DNA from: Ignavibacteriota bacterium
GTDB taxonomy: Bacteria; Bacteroidota; Ignavibacteria; UBA10030
Direction: 5' to 3'
DNA: 46,769 bases
Assembly (NCBI GenBank): GCA_003170475.1
Contig: PMZI01000028.1
Coordinates: 1 to 46,769 of the forward strand
A program made the position numbers and the translations under genes. Each line of letters begins with the position of its first letter. The first letter of the stretch is position 1. Positions 25,071 through 32,949 of the stretch are shown in pieces. The notes below the pieces were generated by a model, which had not been told where the DNA came from, made no database searches, and worked only from the letters and a program-made list of their open reading frames with translations.

Positions 25071-25631
25071 CTAGAGAAGTTTCTTTATCTGGTTCTCGAA
25101 CGTCTCCTTTGATCTAAAGCCTTCGTACTTCGTTACAATCTTTCCGTGCTTATCAATAATGAAGGTCGTCGGGATGGCTTCGACACCGCCGTAGTGTGCA
25201 GCGACTTCATCGGTTCCGAGCAAGACCGGGTAATTCATCCCATTGTCTTTAACGAATGCCTGCACCTTGTTTGGCTGATCCAGAGCTATCCCTACAATCT
25301 GAACACCCTTCGAACCGTACTCTGACTGGAGCTTAATGAAGTCGGGAATTTCCCGCTTGCAGGGAGGGCACCATGTTGCCCAGAAATCGAGGATAACAAC
25401 TTTGCCCTTGAAGTCGGCAAGTGAAACCGAGCGGCCGTTCATGTCAACCAAGGTGAATCCTGGAGCCACACCGGAAACTTCAGCCCCCGCTAACGCGTAA
25501 CTGGTTGGCGCTGGTTCCTGCAGGGTTTCGTTGTTCCCCAAGAGAAGGTAGGTGGTCGCCAGCAGGGCCATGCTTAGGGCAATCCCTATATACACTCTTG
25601 ATCGATTTTTTGGCCGCATTCTCTTCTTCAT
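25071..25631 (-). CDS. TlpA/ResA-like thiol-disulfide oxidoreductase
   Basis: A 186-residue exported thioredoxin-fold protein. One membrane anchor (about 13-31), then AlkylHP/TlpA features: FTLVDMNGRSVSLADFKGKVVILDFWATWCPPC with active-site Cys88 and Cys91, and EAIPTTFIIDKHGKIV with the cis-Pro. In the periplasm such proteins keep the haem-binding Cys of c-type cytochromes reduced. An octaheme cytochrome gene lies 3 kb away and is a likely client. The gene is divergent from the thioredoxin-like trio. Confidence 0.9.
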   Translation of the reverse strand: MKKRMRPKNRSRVYIGIALSMALLATTYLLLGNNETLQEPAPTSYALAGAEVSGVAPGFTLVDMNGRSVSLADFKGKVVILDFWATWCPPCKREIPDFIKLQSEYGSKGVQIVGIALDQPNKVQAFVKDNGMNYPVLLGTDEVAAHYGGVEAIPTTFIIDKHGKIVTKYEGFRSKETFENQIKKLL

Positions 25632-25873
25632 TTAGTTTCCTCTCAACGATTCGTGTTCACCCGAAGGCACCGTGGGTTCATTGCAGGCTCAGGAACGGTC
25701 GTCGCGTCCATTGTCAGGAGTATGCAACTTCATTCAGGGCTGCTTCAATGCGATGCTGCATTCAGGAAAAAGATTCGGGAAGAAAGACATGACGGCATCT
25801 CCTGTCCGGAATCCTTCTGGATTCAGGTGCATCTCACTTACTGAGACCTACAACCCAACCAAAGGAGAATTCC

Positions 25874-26230
25874 ATGCTACAGACGAGTCTTAAGCACATC
25901 CTCACAGAACAGGACTTTCAGGATACCCTCAGAAGCAACGAAAATGTCATGATTTGCTGCGGTCGAATGGGACCGATGTGTATCCCGGTATATGAAGTGA
26001 TGGATGAGTTGCAAGGGGATTATGACCATGTCGCATTTCGGGATATGGAGTTTGACGGACCGATTGGTCACCTGATCCGCACTCTCCCGGAGTGCAAGAG
26101 CTTTCGCGGATTGCCGTTTACCGTCTATTTCAAGAACGGAAAAGTAGTTCGTGCAACGACGAGCATTCAAACGAAAGATCAAGTCACAGAAATTCTTGAT
26201 GCTGAATATGCGGCAAGGGCGGCAAAGTGA
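25874..26230 (+). CDS. Atypical thioredoxin-like protein with CCGRMGPMC
   Basis: A 118-residue thioredoxin-fold protein in which the usual WCxxC is replaced by VMICCGRMGPMCIPVYEVMDEL: Cys28, Cys29 and Cys36. The rest of the fold is visible, including a cis-Pro region FRGLPFTVYFKNGKVV. This spacing (C-C-x6-C) cannot be a normal CxxC dithiol and may bind a metal or persulfide. A strong AAAGGAG site precedes the ATG. It overlaps the TrxR-like gene by four bases, which points to that flavoprotein as its reductase. Confidence 0.82.
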   Translation: MLQTSLKHILTEQDFQDTLRSNENVMICCGRMGPMCIPVYEVMDELQGDYDHVAFRDMEFDGPIGHLIRTLPECKSFRGLPFTVYFKNGKVVRATTSIQTKDQVTEILDAEYAARAAK

Positions 26231-27192
26231 CTTGGGATGGCAATCCAAATACATATGACGTCATCGTTGTCGGTGCCGGCCCGGCAGGCTTGACCGCGGG
26301 GATCTATCTCGGACGGGCTAAGATGCGGACACTCGTCTTGAATGAAGGTCCTGTCGGCGGACAGTTGGTTCTCACTCATGAGATTGCCAACTACCCTGGT
26401 GTCGAGAGCATAAGCGGCTATCAACTCGCTGCGACGATGAAGAAGCAAGCGAGTACATTCGGCTGCACGATCCGCTCCAACGTCGCGGTCACGAATTTCG
26501 ACCTCGACGGAGAAGTGAAGACTATTGAAGTCAACGGAAAGGAGACATTCTGTGCTCCTGCGATCATTCTGGCGATGGGAGGAAGATCGCGAATGCTCAG
26601 TGTCCCGGGAGAACAGGAGTTTAAGGGAAAAGGTATTTCCTATTGCGCGACATGCGACGGTGATTTCTTTCAGGACAAAGACATCATCGTCGTTGGCGGT
26701 GGGAATTCAGCTCTGGAAGAGGCAGTGTCTCTGACAAAGTATGCGCGATCTGTTACGATCGTCCATCAGTTCGACGAATTCCAGGCATTTGCTCATGCCA
26801 TCGAAGAAGCAAGGGCAAACGCAAAAATAAGTTTCATCATGCAGTCGACCGTTACCGAGTTTATGGGGAATGGCTTTCTCCAAAGTGTGAAGATTCGGAA
26901 TCTCGTGTCCGGCGAGATAACAGAAAGAGCAATTGATGGTGTATTCATTTTCATTGGGTATGTTCCCAATACCGAAAAGTTCGTCGGTAGGGTCCAGTTG
27001 AATTCAGGGGGTGAGGTGGTTGTCAACTCGTCGCTCGAAACAAATGTGCAGGGTGTGTATGCGGCCGGTGATTCGATACAGAAGAAGTATCGTCAGGTCA
27101 CGACGGCGGTTGCCGATGGAACCATCGCGGCGCTGAGCGCGATCGGTCATTTGCACAATCACCGTGCAAATCAGTTGGAGAAGGCTCTATGA
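26227..27192 (+). CDS. Thioredoxin reductase-like flavoprotein
   Basis: A 321-residue FAD protein of the thioredoxin reductase fold. The FAD loop is GAGPAG (16-21), the redox pair Cys140-AT-Cys143 (SYCATCDGDFF), the second nucleotide loop VVGGGNSALEEA, and the C-terminal FAD motif GVYAAGDS. The NADPH-phosphate motif HRRxxxR of true TrxB is replaced by HQFDEFQ (180-186), so NADPH specificity is doubtful. NADH, ferredoxin or another donor is possible. GTG start overlapping the thioredoxin-like gene; it in turn overlaps DUF1858 by four bases. Confidence 0.9.
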   Translation: MTWDGNPNTYDVIVVGAGPAGLTAGIYLGRAKMRTLVLNEGPVGGQLVLTHEIANYPGVESISGYQLAATMKKQASTFGCTIRSNVAVTNFDLDGEVKTIEVNGKETFCAPAIILAMGGRSRMLSVPGEQEFKGKGISYCATCDGDFFQDKDIIVVGGGNSALEEAVSLTKYARSVTIVHQFDEFQAFAHAIEEARANAKISFIMQSTVTEFMGNGFLQSVKIRNLVSGEITERAIDGVFIFIGYVPNTEKFVGRVQLNSGGEVVVNSSLETNVQGVYAAGDSIQKKYRQVTTAVADGTIAALSAIGHLHNHRANQLEKAL

Positions 27193-27392
27193 TCACAAAG
27201 GAAATGACAATCGAAGAGCTGGTCACAGAGGTCCCTGATGCGGTGGGGTATCTTATGCAGAACGGGATCAAATGCATCGCTTGCGGTGAACCGATTTGGG
27301 AAACCGTCGAGTCAGCAGTAAAGAACAAAGGCTTCAGTGACAAAGAAGTCGAGACATTCGTCATAGATCTGAGCAAACTGAGCCGAGGATAG
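27189..27392 (+). CDS. DUF1858 domain protein
   Basis: A 67-residue protein: MTIEELVTEVPDAVGYLMQNGIKCIACGEPIWETVESAVKNKGF. This is the DUF1858 domain (usual in hybrid-cluster-linked and sulfur-redox proteins), with Cys29 and Cys32 in KCIACGEP. It could bind a metal or receive electrons or persulfide. Third gene of the overlapping trio, ATGA-coupled to the flavoprotein. Confidence 0.88.
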   Translation: MITKEMTIEELVTEVPDAVGYLMQNGIKCIACGEPIWETVESAVKNKGFSDKEVETFVIDLSKLSRG

Positions 27393-27597
27393 TCGGCTCC
27401 CCCACGCGCAATTCCATGTCTCAACTATTTTGCAGAGAGGTCTTGTTGATACGAGACCGCGTGGAACGCAGCCTCGATCCTCTCGAAGGTTCGTGATTGT
27501 CTTCTCCTCTCCTCCCATCCATTCCCAAATCTGGCATTCTGCCAACTGCGACAACTGGTCTTTGCCGATTTCCCAATCGCAAGAAGTTGAATCTGAT

Positions 27598-27630
27598 AAA
27601 TCCTCGAAAGTCCATAAAATTCGAGGATTT
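27598..27630. promoter_or_regulatory. Perfect inverted repeat upstream of the MerR gene
   Basis: AAATCCTCGAA (27598-27608) and TTCGAGGATTT (27620-27630), 11-base arms around 11 bases. It lies 36 bases before the MerR start codon, with no T-run after it. Its place and length fit an operator for autoregulation of the MerR-led operon. No other gene ends within 200 bases on the left. Confidence 0.65.
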
Positions 27631-27666
27631 GTGCATGGCACCATACTTGTATTTTAAAATATAGGT

Positions 27667-28146
27667 ATGGAAAATCCTAAAAACGACAAAACACCCCTGC
27701 ACACGATAGGAAGCGTTGCTCGAATGCTCGTGGTATCCGTGCAAACGCTTCGTATGTACGAGCGCCGGGGTCTCATTATCGCACAAAAGAGTGCTGGGAA
27801 TCAGCGTCTCTATTCTCAGTCGGACATTGAACGGTTGAAGTGCATACGCACGTCTATCAGCAAGCACAAGATTTCCATCGAGGGGATTCGCCGGATACAA
27901 TCCATGGTCCCTTGTTGGGAGAATGTGCAGTGTCCAATGGAACAGAGAGTTGAGTGTCCCGCATTTGCCGCATCGGATGCCGGATGCTGGACATACAAAC
28001 ACAAGACGAATGTGTGTGCGGGTCGCGATTGCCTGCATTGCAAGGTGTATCTGCTTGCTGGGGACTGCGAACAAATCAAGTCACTGGTCCATCATCAGAC
28101 CAGCCGTTTGTCTGAGACAACAGACGATCTGCAAAAAGGAAAGTAA
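27667..28146 (+). CDS. MerR-family regulator with eight-Cys C-terminal domain
   Basis: A 159-residue regulator. The winged helix HTIGSVARMLVVSVQTLRMYERRGLI lies at 12-37 and a linker helix follows. The C-terminal part holds eight Cys (83, 89, 97, 107, 117, 122, 125, 134) in patterns such as CWENVQCP, ECPAF, GCW, CAGRDCLHCKVY. It looks like an iron-sulfur or zinc module that could sense redox state, nitric oxide or sulfur species. It heads, with a three-base gap, the octaheme cytochrome operon, so it very likely regulates it. Confidence 0.85.
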   Translation: MENPKNDKTPLHTIGSVARMLVVSVQTLRMYERRGLIIAQKSAGNQRLYSQSDIERLKCIRTSISKHKISIEGIRRIQSMVPCWENVQCPMEQRVECPAFAASDAGCWTYKHKTNVCAGRDCLHCKVYLLAGDCEQIKSLVHHQTSRLSETTDDLQKGK

Positions 28147-28149
28147 AGA

Positions 28150-29718
28150 ATGAAACGGATATTCTTTGGGCTCATCGTTTTTGGTATGGTTCTTGGGATG
28201 ATCATGCTGGCCCTTCACGGAAAAAGCACCGAGAGCACACCGCTTGCAAAGCTGAATGAACAGTACGCCAAGAAGACCAAGGCATCGGTTGACCACTCGA
28301 TGTTTCAGCAGTTGAAGAAACGATTTGTGAAGCCACAAGATGTGACTGCGGCATGCATCTCATGTCACAATGGCCGCGCGAGCGAAGTGATGCAATCGAC
28401 CCATTGGAATTGGGAACGAACGGAATACATCGCCGGCAAGGGCATACGCGCCATTGGAAAACGAAATGTGCTCAACAACTATTGTATTGGCATCTCGGGA
28501 AATCAGCAAAGCTGCAATCGATGCCACATCGGTTACGGGTATTCCGACGCGTCGTTCAACTTCAGTGATTCTCTGAACGTCGACTGCCTCGCGTGTCATG
28601 ACAACAGCGCGACATATGTGAAAGCGATTGACGGAGCCGGAATGCCAGACAAATCAGTCGACCTCAACTACGTTGCCCAACACGTTGGCAAGCCTGACCG
28701 CACCAACTGCGGCACGTGTCATTTCTTCGGCGGCGGAGGGAACAATGTGAAACACGGCGATCTTGAGCAGGCGCTCTTTGACCCGACCCGCGATGTCGAT
28801 GTCCATATGGCTTCGGCAGGACCCGACATGCAATGCGTCGATTGCCATACGGCACAGAAGCACCAGATGCTTGGAAAAATGTATTCAGTCTCTTCGATGA
28901 ATCGCAACCGGGTTGAATGCGAACACTGCCATTCGGCAATGCCTCATGCAGACGATGTGCTCAACGAACACACCTACAAGGTGGCGTGTCAAACGTGTCA
29001 CATTCCGATCTACGCAAAGGTGAATCCGACAAAACTGAACTGGGACTGGTCGACCGCCGGAAAATTGAAAAACGGAGAACCGTATGAGGAGAAAGACTCG
29101 AGTGGAACTGATATCTATATGTCCATCAAGGGTTCGTTCAAATGGGGAAAGCAACTAAGGCCGGACTATATATGGTTCAACGGAACTGCGTCACACTATC
29201 TACTTGGGGATACACTCGATCCTTTAAAAGTGCTGGAGATCAACACCCTGTATGGAAGCTACGACGATCCGGACTCCAAGATCTACCCCGTGAAAATCCA
29301 TCGTGCAAAACAGATCTACGATGTTGTGAACAAATATCTCATCCAGCCAAAACTTGTCGAAGTGAAAGCGGGAGACGGCGGATTTTGGAAAGAATTCAAC
29401 TGGGAGCGGGCAGATGAAGAAGGCATGAAACAAGTCCGCCTGCCATACAGCGGAAAATATGGCTTTGTCGAGACAGAGATGTATTGGCCGATCAACCACA
29501 TGGTCTCTCCAAAAGAACAGTCAGTTCAATGCGCTGAATGCCACACGCGCGAGAACGGACGTCTTGCTCGCGTTGGCGGATTCTATATGCCGGGCAGGGA
29601 TTATAGCACAATCGTCGATCGATTGGGTGTAGGGGTTCTGATCCTCACGCTGATTGGAGTCATCCTCCACGGAACGGCAAGGGTTGTGGTGTATCGGAAG
29701 AGAAAGGATGCGAAGTAG
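28150..29718 (+). CDS. Octaheme c-type cytochrome, tetrathionate reductase (OTR) family
   Basis: A 522-residue exported multihaem cytochrome. Eight CxxCH sites at residues 69-73, 122-126, 146-150, 187-191, 229-233, 257-261, 280-284 and 461-465. A membrane segment or signal at 5-22 and a second one at the C-terminus (about 491-507). PQDVTAACISCHNGRASEVMQSTHWNWE is typical of the OTR family. The Shewanella enzyme reduces tetrathionate, nitrite and hydroxylamine in vitro, with a Lys-ligated active haem. Here the C-terminal anchor and the adjacent cytochrome b suggest quinol-fed reduction at the membrane. The physiological acceptor is not fixed by sequence. Confidence 0.92.
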   Translation: MKRIFFGLIVFGMVLGMIMLALHGKSTESTPLAKLNEQYAKKTKASVDHSMFQQLKKRFVKPQDVTAACISCHNGRASEVMQSTHWNWERTEYIAGKGIRAIGKRNVLNNYCIGISGNQQSCNRCHIGYGYSDASFNFSDSLNVDCLACHDNSATYVKAIDGAGMPDKSVDLNYVAQHVGKPDRTNCGTCHFFGGGGNNVKHGDLEQALFDPTRDVDVHMASAGPDMQCVDCHTAQKHQMLGKMYSVSSMNRNRVECEHCHSAMPHADDVLNEHTYKVACQTCHIPIYAKVNPTKLNWDWSTAGKLKNGEPYEEKDSSGTDIYMSIKGSFKWGKQLRPDYIWFNGTASHYLLGDTLDPLKVLEINTLYGSYDDPDSKIYPVKIHRAKQIYDVVNKYLIQPKLVEVKAGDGGFWKEFNWERADEEGMKQVRLPYSGKYGFVETEMYWPINHMVSPKEQSVQCAECHTRENGRLARVGGFYMPGRDYSTIVDRLGVGVLILTLIGVILHGTARVVVYRKRKDAK

Positions 29719-29719
29719 C

Positions 29720-30379
29720 ATGAAAAGAGAATATGTGTACAGAGCGTTCGAACGATTCTGGCACTGGATGCAGGCAATGCTAATCCTGTTCCTCGGAATC
29801 ACCGGATTCGAGATCCACGGATCGATACGGTTTTTTGGATACGATCAGGCAGTACGGTATCACAACACGGCTGCGATCAGTTTTCTGGTGTTGATCGTCT
29901 TCGCGATCTTCTGGCATTTCACGACAGGGGAATGGAGACAGTATCTTCCAACGTGGAAAAACCTGCGCGCTCAAGCTGAGTACTATGTCTTCGGCATCTT
30001 CCGCAATGCTCCGCATCCGACAAAGAAAACGGTCCTGAGCAAGCTGAACCCGCTGCAAAAACTTGTGTATGCGGGACTCAAAGCCTTGGTCATTCCTGTG
30101 ATGGTTATTTCCGGACTGCTCTATATGTTCTATCGTTACCCACATCGGTACGAGGTGCTGGGGTTGAACGTCGGTGGCCTGGAGGTGATTGCTGTGGTTC
30201 ACACGATAGGGGCGTTCCTCCTTGTGTCGTTTTTTGTGGCTCACCTGTATCTCATCACAACCGGGCACACTGTGACCTCAAACTTGAAGGCAATGATTAC
30301 TGGATACGAGGAACTGCCCGAGGAGTCGGACGAAAAGAAATCAAGCGTTGAAGCAAATGAACCTGTTCTCACAAAGTGA
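29720..30379 (+). CDS. Cytochrome b membrane subunit (cyt b561/FdhI-like)
   Basis: A 219-residue protein with four main membrane segments. MKREYVYRAFERFWHWMQAMLILFLGITGFEIHG is the standard start of formate-dehydrogenase-gamma/thiosulfate-reductase cytochrome b subunits. Candidate haem ligands are His15, His48, His66 and the later HTIGAF and VAHLYLITTGH. It should oxidise quinol and hand electrons to the octaheme cytochrome. It starts one base after that gene's stop. ATG 29720 was chosen because the family similarity starts exactly there. The Glu/Ser-rich tail (EELPEESDEKKSS) is cytosolic. Confidence 0.9.
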   Translation: MKREYVYRAFERFWHWMQAMLILFLGITGFEIHGSIRFFGYDQAVRYHNTAAISFLVLIVFAIFWHFTTGEWRQYLPTWKNLRAQAEYYVFGIFRNAPHPTKKTVLSKLNPLQKLVYAGLKALVIPVMVISGLLYMFYRYPHRYEVLGLNVGGLEVIAVVHTIGAFLLVSFFVAHLYLITTGHTVTSNLKAMITGYEELPEESDEKKSSVEANEPVLTK

Positions 30380-30382
30380 GCG

Positions 30383-30901
30383 ATGATTATGGATACGAAA
30401 TACATGAATCCTTACCTCGCGGGCTTTCTCCTCGGCCTGGTACTGTTAGCGACTATTTTCATCACCGGAAGGGGACTTGGAGCAAGCGGTGCCATCAAAA
30501 GCATCGTTGTTGCGACAGTTGACGGTATCGCATCGAAACACGCAGAAGGATCGCATTTCTATGGGACGTATGTCGGGCCGGGTAAAGACAACCCTATGAA
30601 ATCGTGGCTGGTGTTTGAAATCTTCGGGGTTCTTATCGGTGGGTTTGTCTCAGGGCTGGCTTCCGATCGGATGAAGTTTGTGACCGAAGCGGGGCCGAGA
30701 ATTCGACCAAAGCTCCGATGGTTGTTTGCCGCCATTGGCGGAGCGCTTTTCGGGATTGGTGCACAGTTCGCCCGCGGGTGCACCAGCGGCGCAGCGCTCA
30801 GCGGTATGGCAGTGCTCTCCACTGCGGGGTTCATTACAATGATCGCGATTTTTGGCACGGGGTATGCGGTTGCATACTTTGCCCGCAAGTTGTGGATATA
30901 A
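30383..30901 (+). CDS. YeeE/YedE-family sulfur transporter, first
   Basis: A 172-residue membrane protein of the YeeE/YedE (TsuA-related) family, which takes up thiosulfate or related sulfur species. About four membrane segments. The signature GIGAQFARGCTSGAALSGMAVLS carries the conserved Cys133. A long extracytoplasmic loop (SKHAEGSHFYGTYVGPGKDNP) follows the first segments. It follows the cytochrome b by three bases. Together with the next gene it would form a complete, two-protein YeeE-like channel. Confidence 0.88.
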   Translation: MIMDTKYMNPYLAGFLLGLVLLATIFITGRGLGASGAIKSIVVATVDGIASKHAEGSHFYGTYVGPGKDNPMKSWLVFEIFGVLIGGFVSGLASDRMKFVTEAGPRIRPKLRWLFAAIGGALFGIGAQFARGCTSGAALSGMAVLSTAGFITMIAIFGTGYAVAYFARKLWI

Positions 30902-30923
30902 GAGAAAGCAAGAAGGTGATTTC

Positions 30924-32120
30924 ATGGGACCATTCGTACCTGAATTGATATCGGATCAACTAAATCTCGTGGTAGCTCTTGTATTGGGGATTGCCTTCGG
31001 TGCTGTCCTGGAGCAAGCAGGATTTTCATCGTCCCGGCGACTCGCCGGCGTATTCTACGGCTATGACTTCACGGTTCTCCGTGTGTTCTTTACGGCGACG
31101 GTGACTGCGATGAGCGGCGTTCTGCTACTGGGATATTTTGGACTCCTGGATACCGAAGCAATTTTCGTCAACCCGACCTGGCTGGTTCCGGCAATCGTTG
31201 GTGGAATCATCATGGGGATAGGTTTCGTTCTTGGCGGCTATTGTCCGGGGACAAGCGTCTGTGCCGCCGCCATCGGCAAGATCGATGCGATGTTTTTCAT
31301 TGGTGGGGGGCTCCTTGGAGTGTTCGCTTTTGGAGAGCTCTTTCCACTCTACGGCAACTTCTATGATTCGACATCGCTCGGTCCAATCAAAGTGTTCGAT
31401 TCGTTGGGAATGTCTCAAGGGTTGTTCGCCTTCCTGCTCATTGCCGTGGCTGTGGGAGCATTTGCTGTGACGACGCTCATCGAAAAACGGGTGAACAAGC
31501 TTTCAGCTCCTTCCCTGGAGTTTAAGTCGCGGAGGCATATCGCTGCAGGAGTCGGCATTTTCGCCCTCGGTCTGCTCTTTATTGTTCTGCCGGACAGAAA
31601 GACTTCCCTCGTCGACAAAGTCTCTGACCCCAAGTATGTTGCTTCACATCCTGTCATAATGATGGATGCCGACGAACTGGCATTCCGCATCGTCGATCGT
31701 GAGCCGAACATTCGGATCATCGACCTCCGCTCCACCGATACATCGGCGAGCCTTGTTTTGCCCGGCGAGGAAAAGATCGCGGTGCGTGATCTGTTCGGCA
31801 AGGAGTGGCTCCCCATATTCTCGCAACGGCACCTGAAGAAGGTCCTGGTCGGCTATGACGAGTCTCAGGAGCGCATTGCCTATCTGCTTTTGCAAGAACT
31901 CGGCTACGAGAACCTGGCTGTGTTGAAAGGTGGATTTGAAGCATTCGACAAGACAATCCTCTCGCCTGGACCTTTTGTCCCGACGGGCAGCAGATGGGAT
32001 GCAGATGTCAAGGCGTTCCGAGAAAAGGCGCATGGAGATATACTTAAGCTGATCGCAGAGAACAAGAACAAAGGTGCGAAGGAGCCAAAGAAAACCAAGA
32101 AAGTGCAAGGAGGATGTTGA
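30924..32120 (+). CDS. YeeE/YedE-family transporter fused to a Cys-less rhodanese
   Basis: A 398-residue fusion. Residues 1-225 form a YeeE/YedE membrane domain (LEQAGFSSSRRLAGVFYGYDFTVLR, and GFVLGGYCPGTSVCAAAIGKIDA with Cys107 and Cys113). Residues about 245-360 form a rhodanese-like domain (RIIDLRSTD, LGYENLAVLKGGFEAF). The catalytic loop reads VLVGYDESQERIAY where active rhodaneses have Cys, so it cannot form a persulfide there. The tail is Lys-rich. ATG 30924 with AGAAGGTG upstream was preferred over an upstream in-frame start. Last gene of the MerR-octaheme operon. Confidence 0.88.
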   Translation: MGPFVPELISDQLNLVVALVLGIAFGAVLEQAGFSSSRRLAGVFYGYDFTVLRVFFTATVTAMSGVLLLGYFGLLDTEAIFVNPTWLVPAIVGGIIMGIGFVLGGYCPGTSVCAAAIGKIDAMFFIGGGLLGVFAFGELFPLYGNFYDSTSLGPIKVFDSLGMSQGLFAFLLIAVAVGAFAVTTLIEKRVNKLSAPSLEFKSRRHIAAGVGIFALGLLFIVLPDRKTSLVDKVSDPKYVASHPVIMMDADELAFRIVDREPNIRIIDLRSTDTSASLVLPGEEKIAVRDLFGKEWLPIFSQRHLKKVLVGYDESQERIAYLLLQELGYENLAVLKGGFEAFDKTILSPGPFVPTGSRWDADVKAFREKAHGDILKLIAENKNKGAKEPKKTKKVQGGC

Positions 32121-32165
32121 CGCTCGCCGGGATCTCAGAGGGTCAGTCGCCACGGGGACTTCCCA

Positions 32166-32801
32166 ATGCATGAAAACAAAGATCATTGGTACGACGGGCG
32201 GTTCTATGATCTTTTCATAGCGCCAAATCAGGATAAGATGTTTGCGCAGGTGAGGAGCATTGCAAGGAATGGGTCGACGGTGTTAGACGTTGGCTGCGGG
32301 ACCGGGCGGCTGGCATTCCAGCTTTCGGACAAATGTCAGAAGATCGACGGTGTCGATCTGTCAAAGAGAAACATTGATGTTGCGATCAGGAAACTCGCAA
32401 AACACCCGTCGGGAAACATCGCGTTTCATCACTCCGATATCTTTCGGTTCCTTCGGGAGACGCCGACCCGCTATGATTACGCTGTGCTTACCTACGTTGT
32501 CCACGAAATCGATGAGACTGTGCGGCAAGCCATCCTGGAAGTCCTCGCGAAAGTAGCTCGCGAGATCATTATTGTCGATTACCTGGCCCCACAGCCGAGG
32601 ACTTTTGCGGGAATTGTGAATGCAATGATCGAGTATGTTGCCGGGCCGGAACATTACGGAAACTTCAAATCGTTCCTCGCTTCACATGGCTTGCCTGGAT
32701 TGGCGAAGGCAGCAGGGCTCAGCATCATCAGCGAAGAGCAGAACAACCCTCCTGCAACTCATATCCTGGTTGTGGCGGGCACGCCTCGTCAGCCCTTCTG
32801 A
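32166..32801 (+). CDS. Class I SAM-dependent methyltransferase
   Basis: A 211-residue enzyme. Motif I TVLDVGCGTGRLAFQLS (about 37-53), motif II KIDGVDLSKRNIDVAIRKL, and YAVLTYVVHEIDETVRQAIL, resembling UbiE/ArsM-like folds. The N-terminal HWYDGRFYDLFIAPNQDKMF is common in anaerobes' methyltransferases near sulfur/metal genes. It starts 45 bases after the YeeE-rhodanese gene and may be part of that operon. No arsenite-type Cys set is seen. Substrate unknown. Confidence 0.85.
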   Translation: MHENKDHWYDGRFYDLFIAPNQDKMFAQVRSIARNGSTVLDVGCGTGRLAFQLSDKCQKIDGVDLSKRNIDVAIRKLAKHPSGNIAFHHSDIFRFLRETPTRYDYAVLTYVVHEIDETVRQAILEVLAKVAREIIIVDYLAPQPRTFAGIVNAMIEYVAGPEHYGNFKSFLASHGLPGLAKAAGLSIISEEQNNPPATHILVVAGTPRQPF

Positions 32802-32865
32802 TTTGTGCTGGTCGGATAGGATCGGACCCGCCGCAGATCCATCTCCTGCCACTCGTTGTGTTGAG

Positions 32866-32916
32866 TTGACTTGTGGGGATAAAACGTTTACATTAGTTAT
32901 GAGCATATGCCCATAA
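32866..32916 (+). promoter_or_regulatory. Promoter with ArsR-type operator for the DUF134 operon
   Basis: TTGACT (32866-32871), 17 bases, TACATT (32889-32894), then the palindrome TTATGAGCATATGCCCATAA (32897-32916), which would cover the transcription start. The core 32898-32915 matches the ArsR operator at 21648-21665 at 16 of 18 positions. The DUF134 gene starts 33 bases later. Confidence 0.7.
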
Positions 32917-32949
32917 TTATCCTAAGCGAGAAGACCCGAGGACTGTGAG

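Noticed and set aside
30852-30923. Upstream extension of the YeeE-rhodanese gene
   Set aside because: It overlaps the previous gene, and ATG 30924 has a good ribosome site and starts the family.
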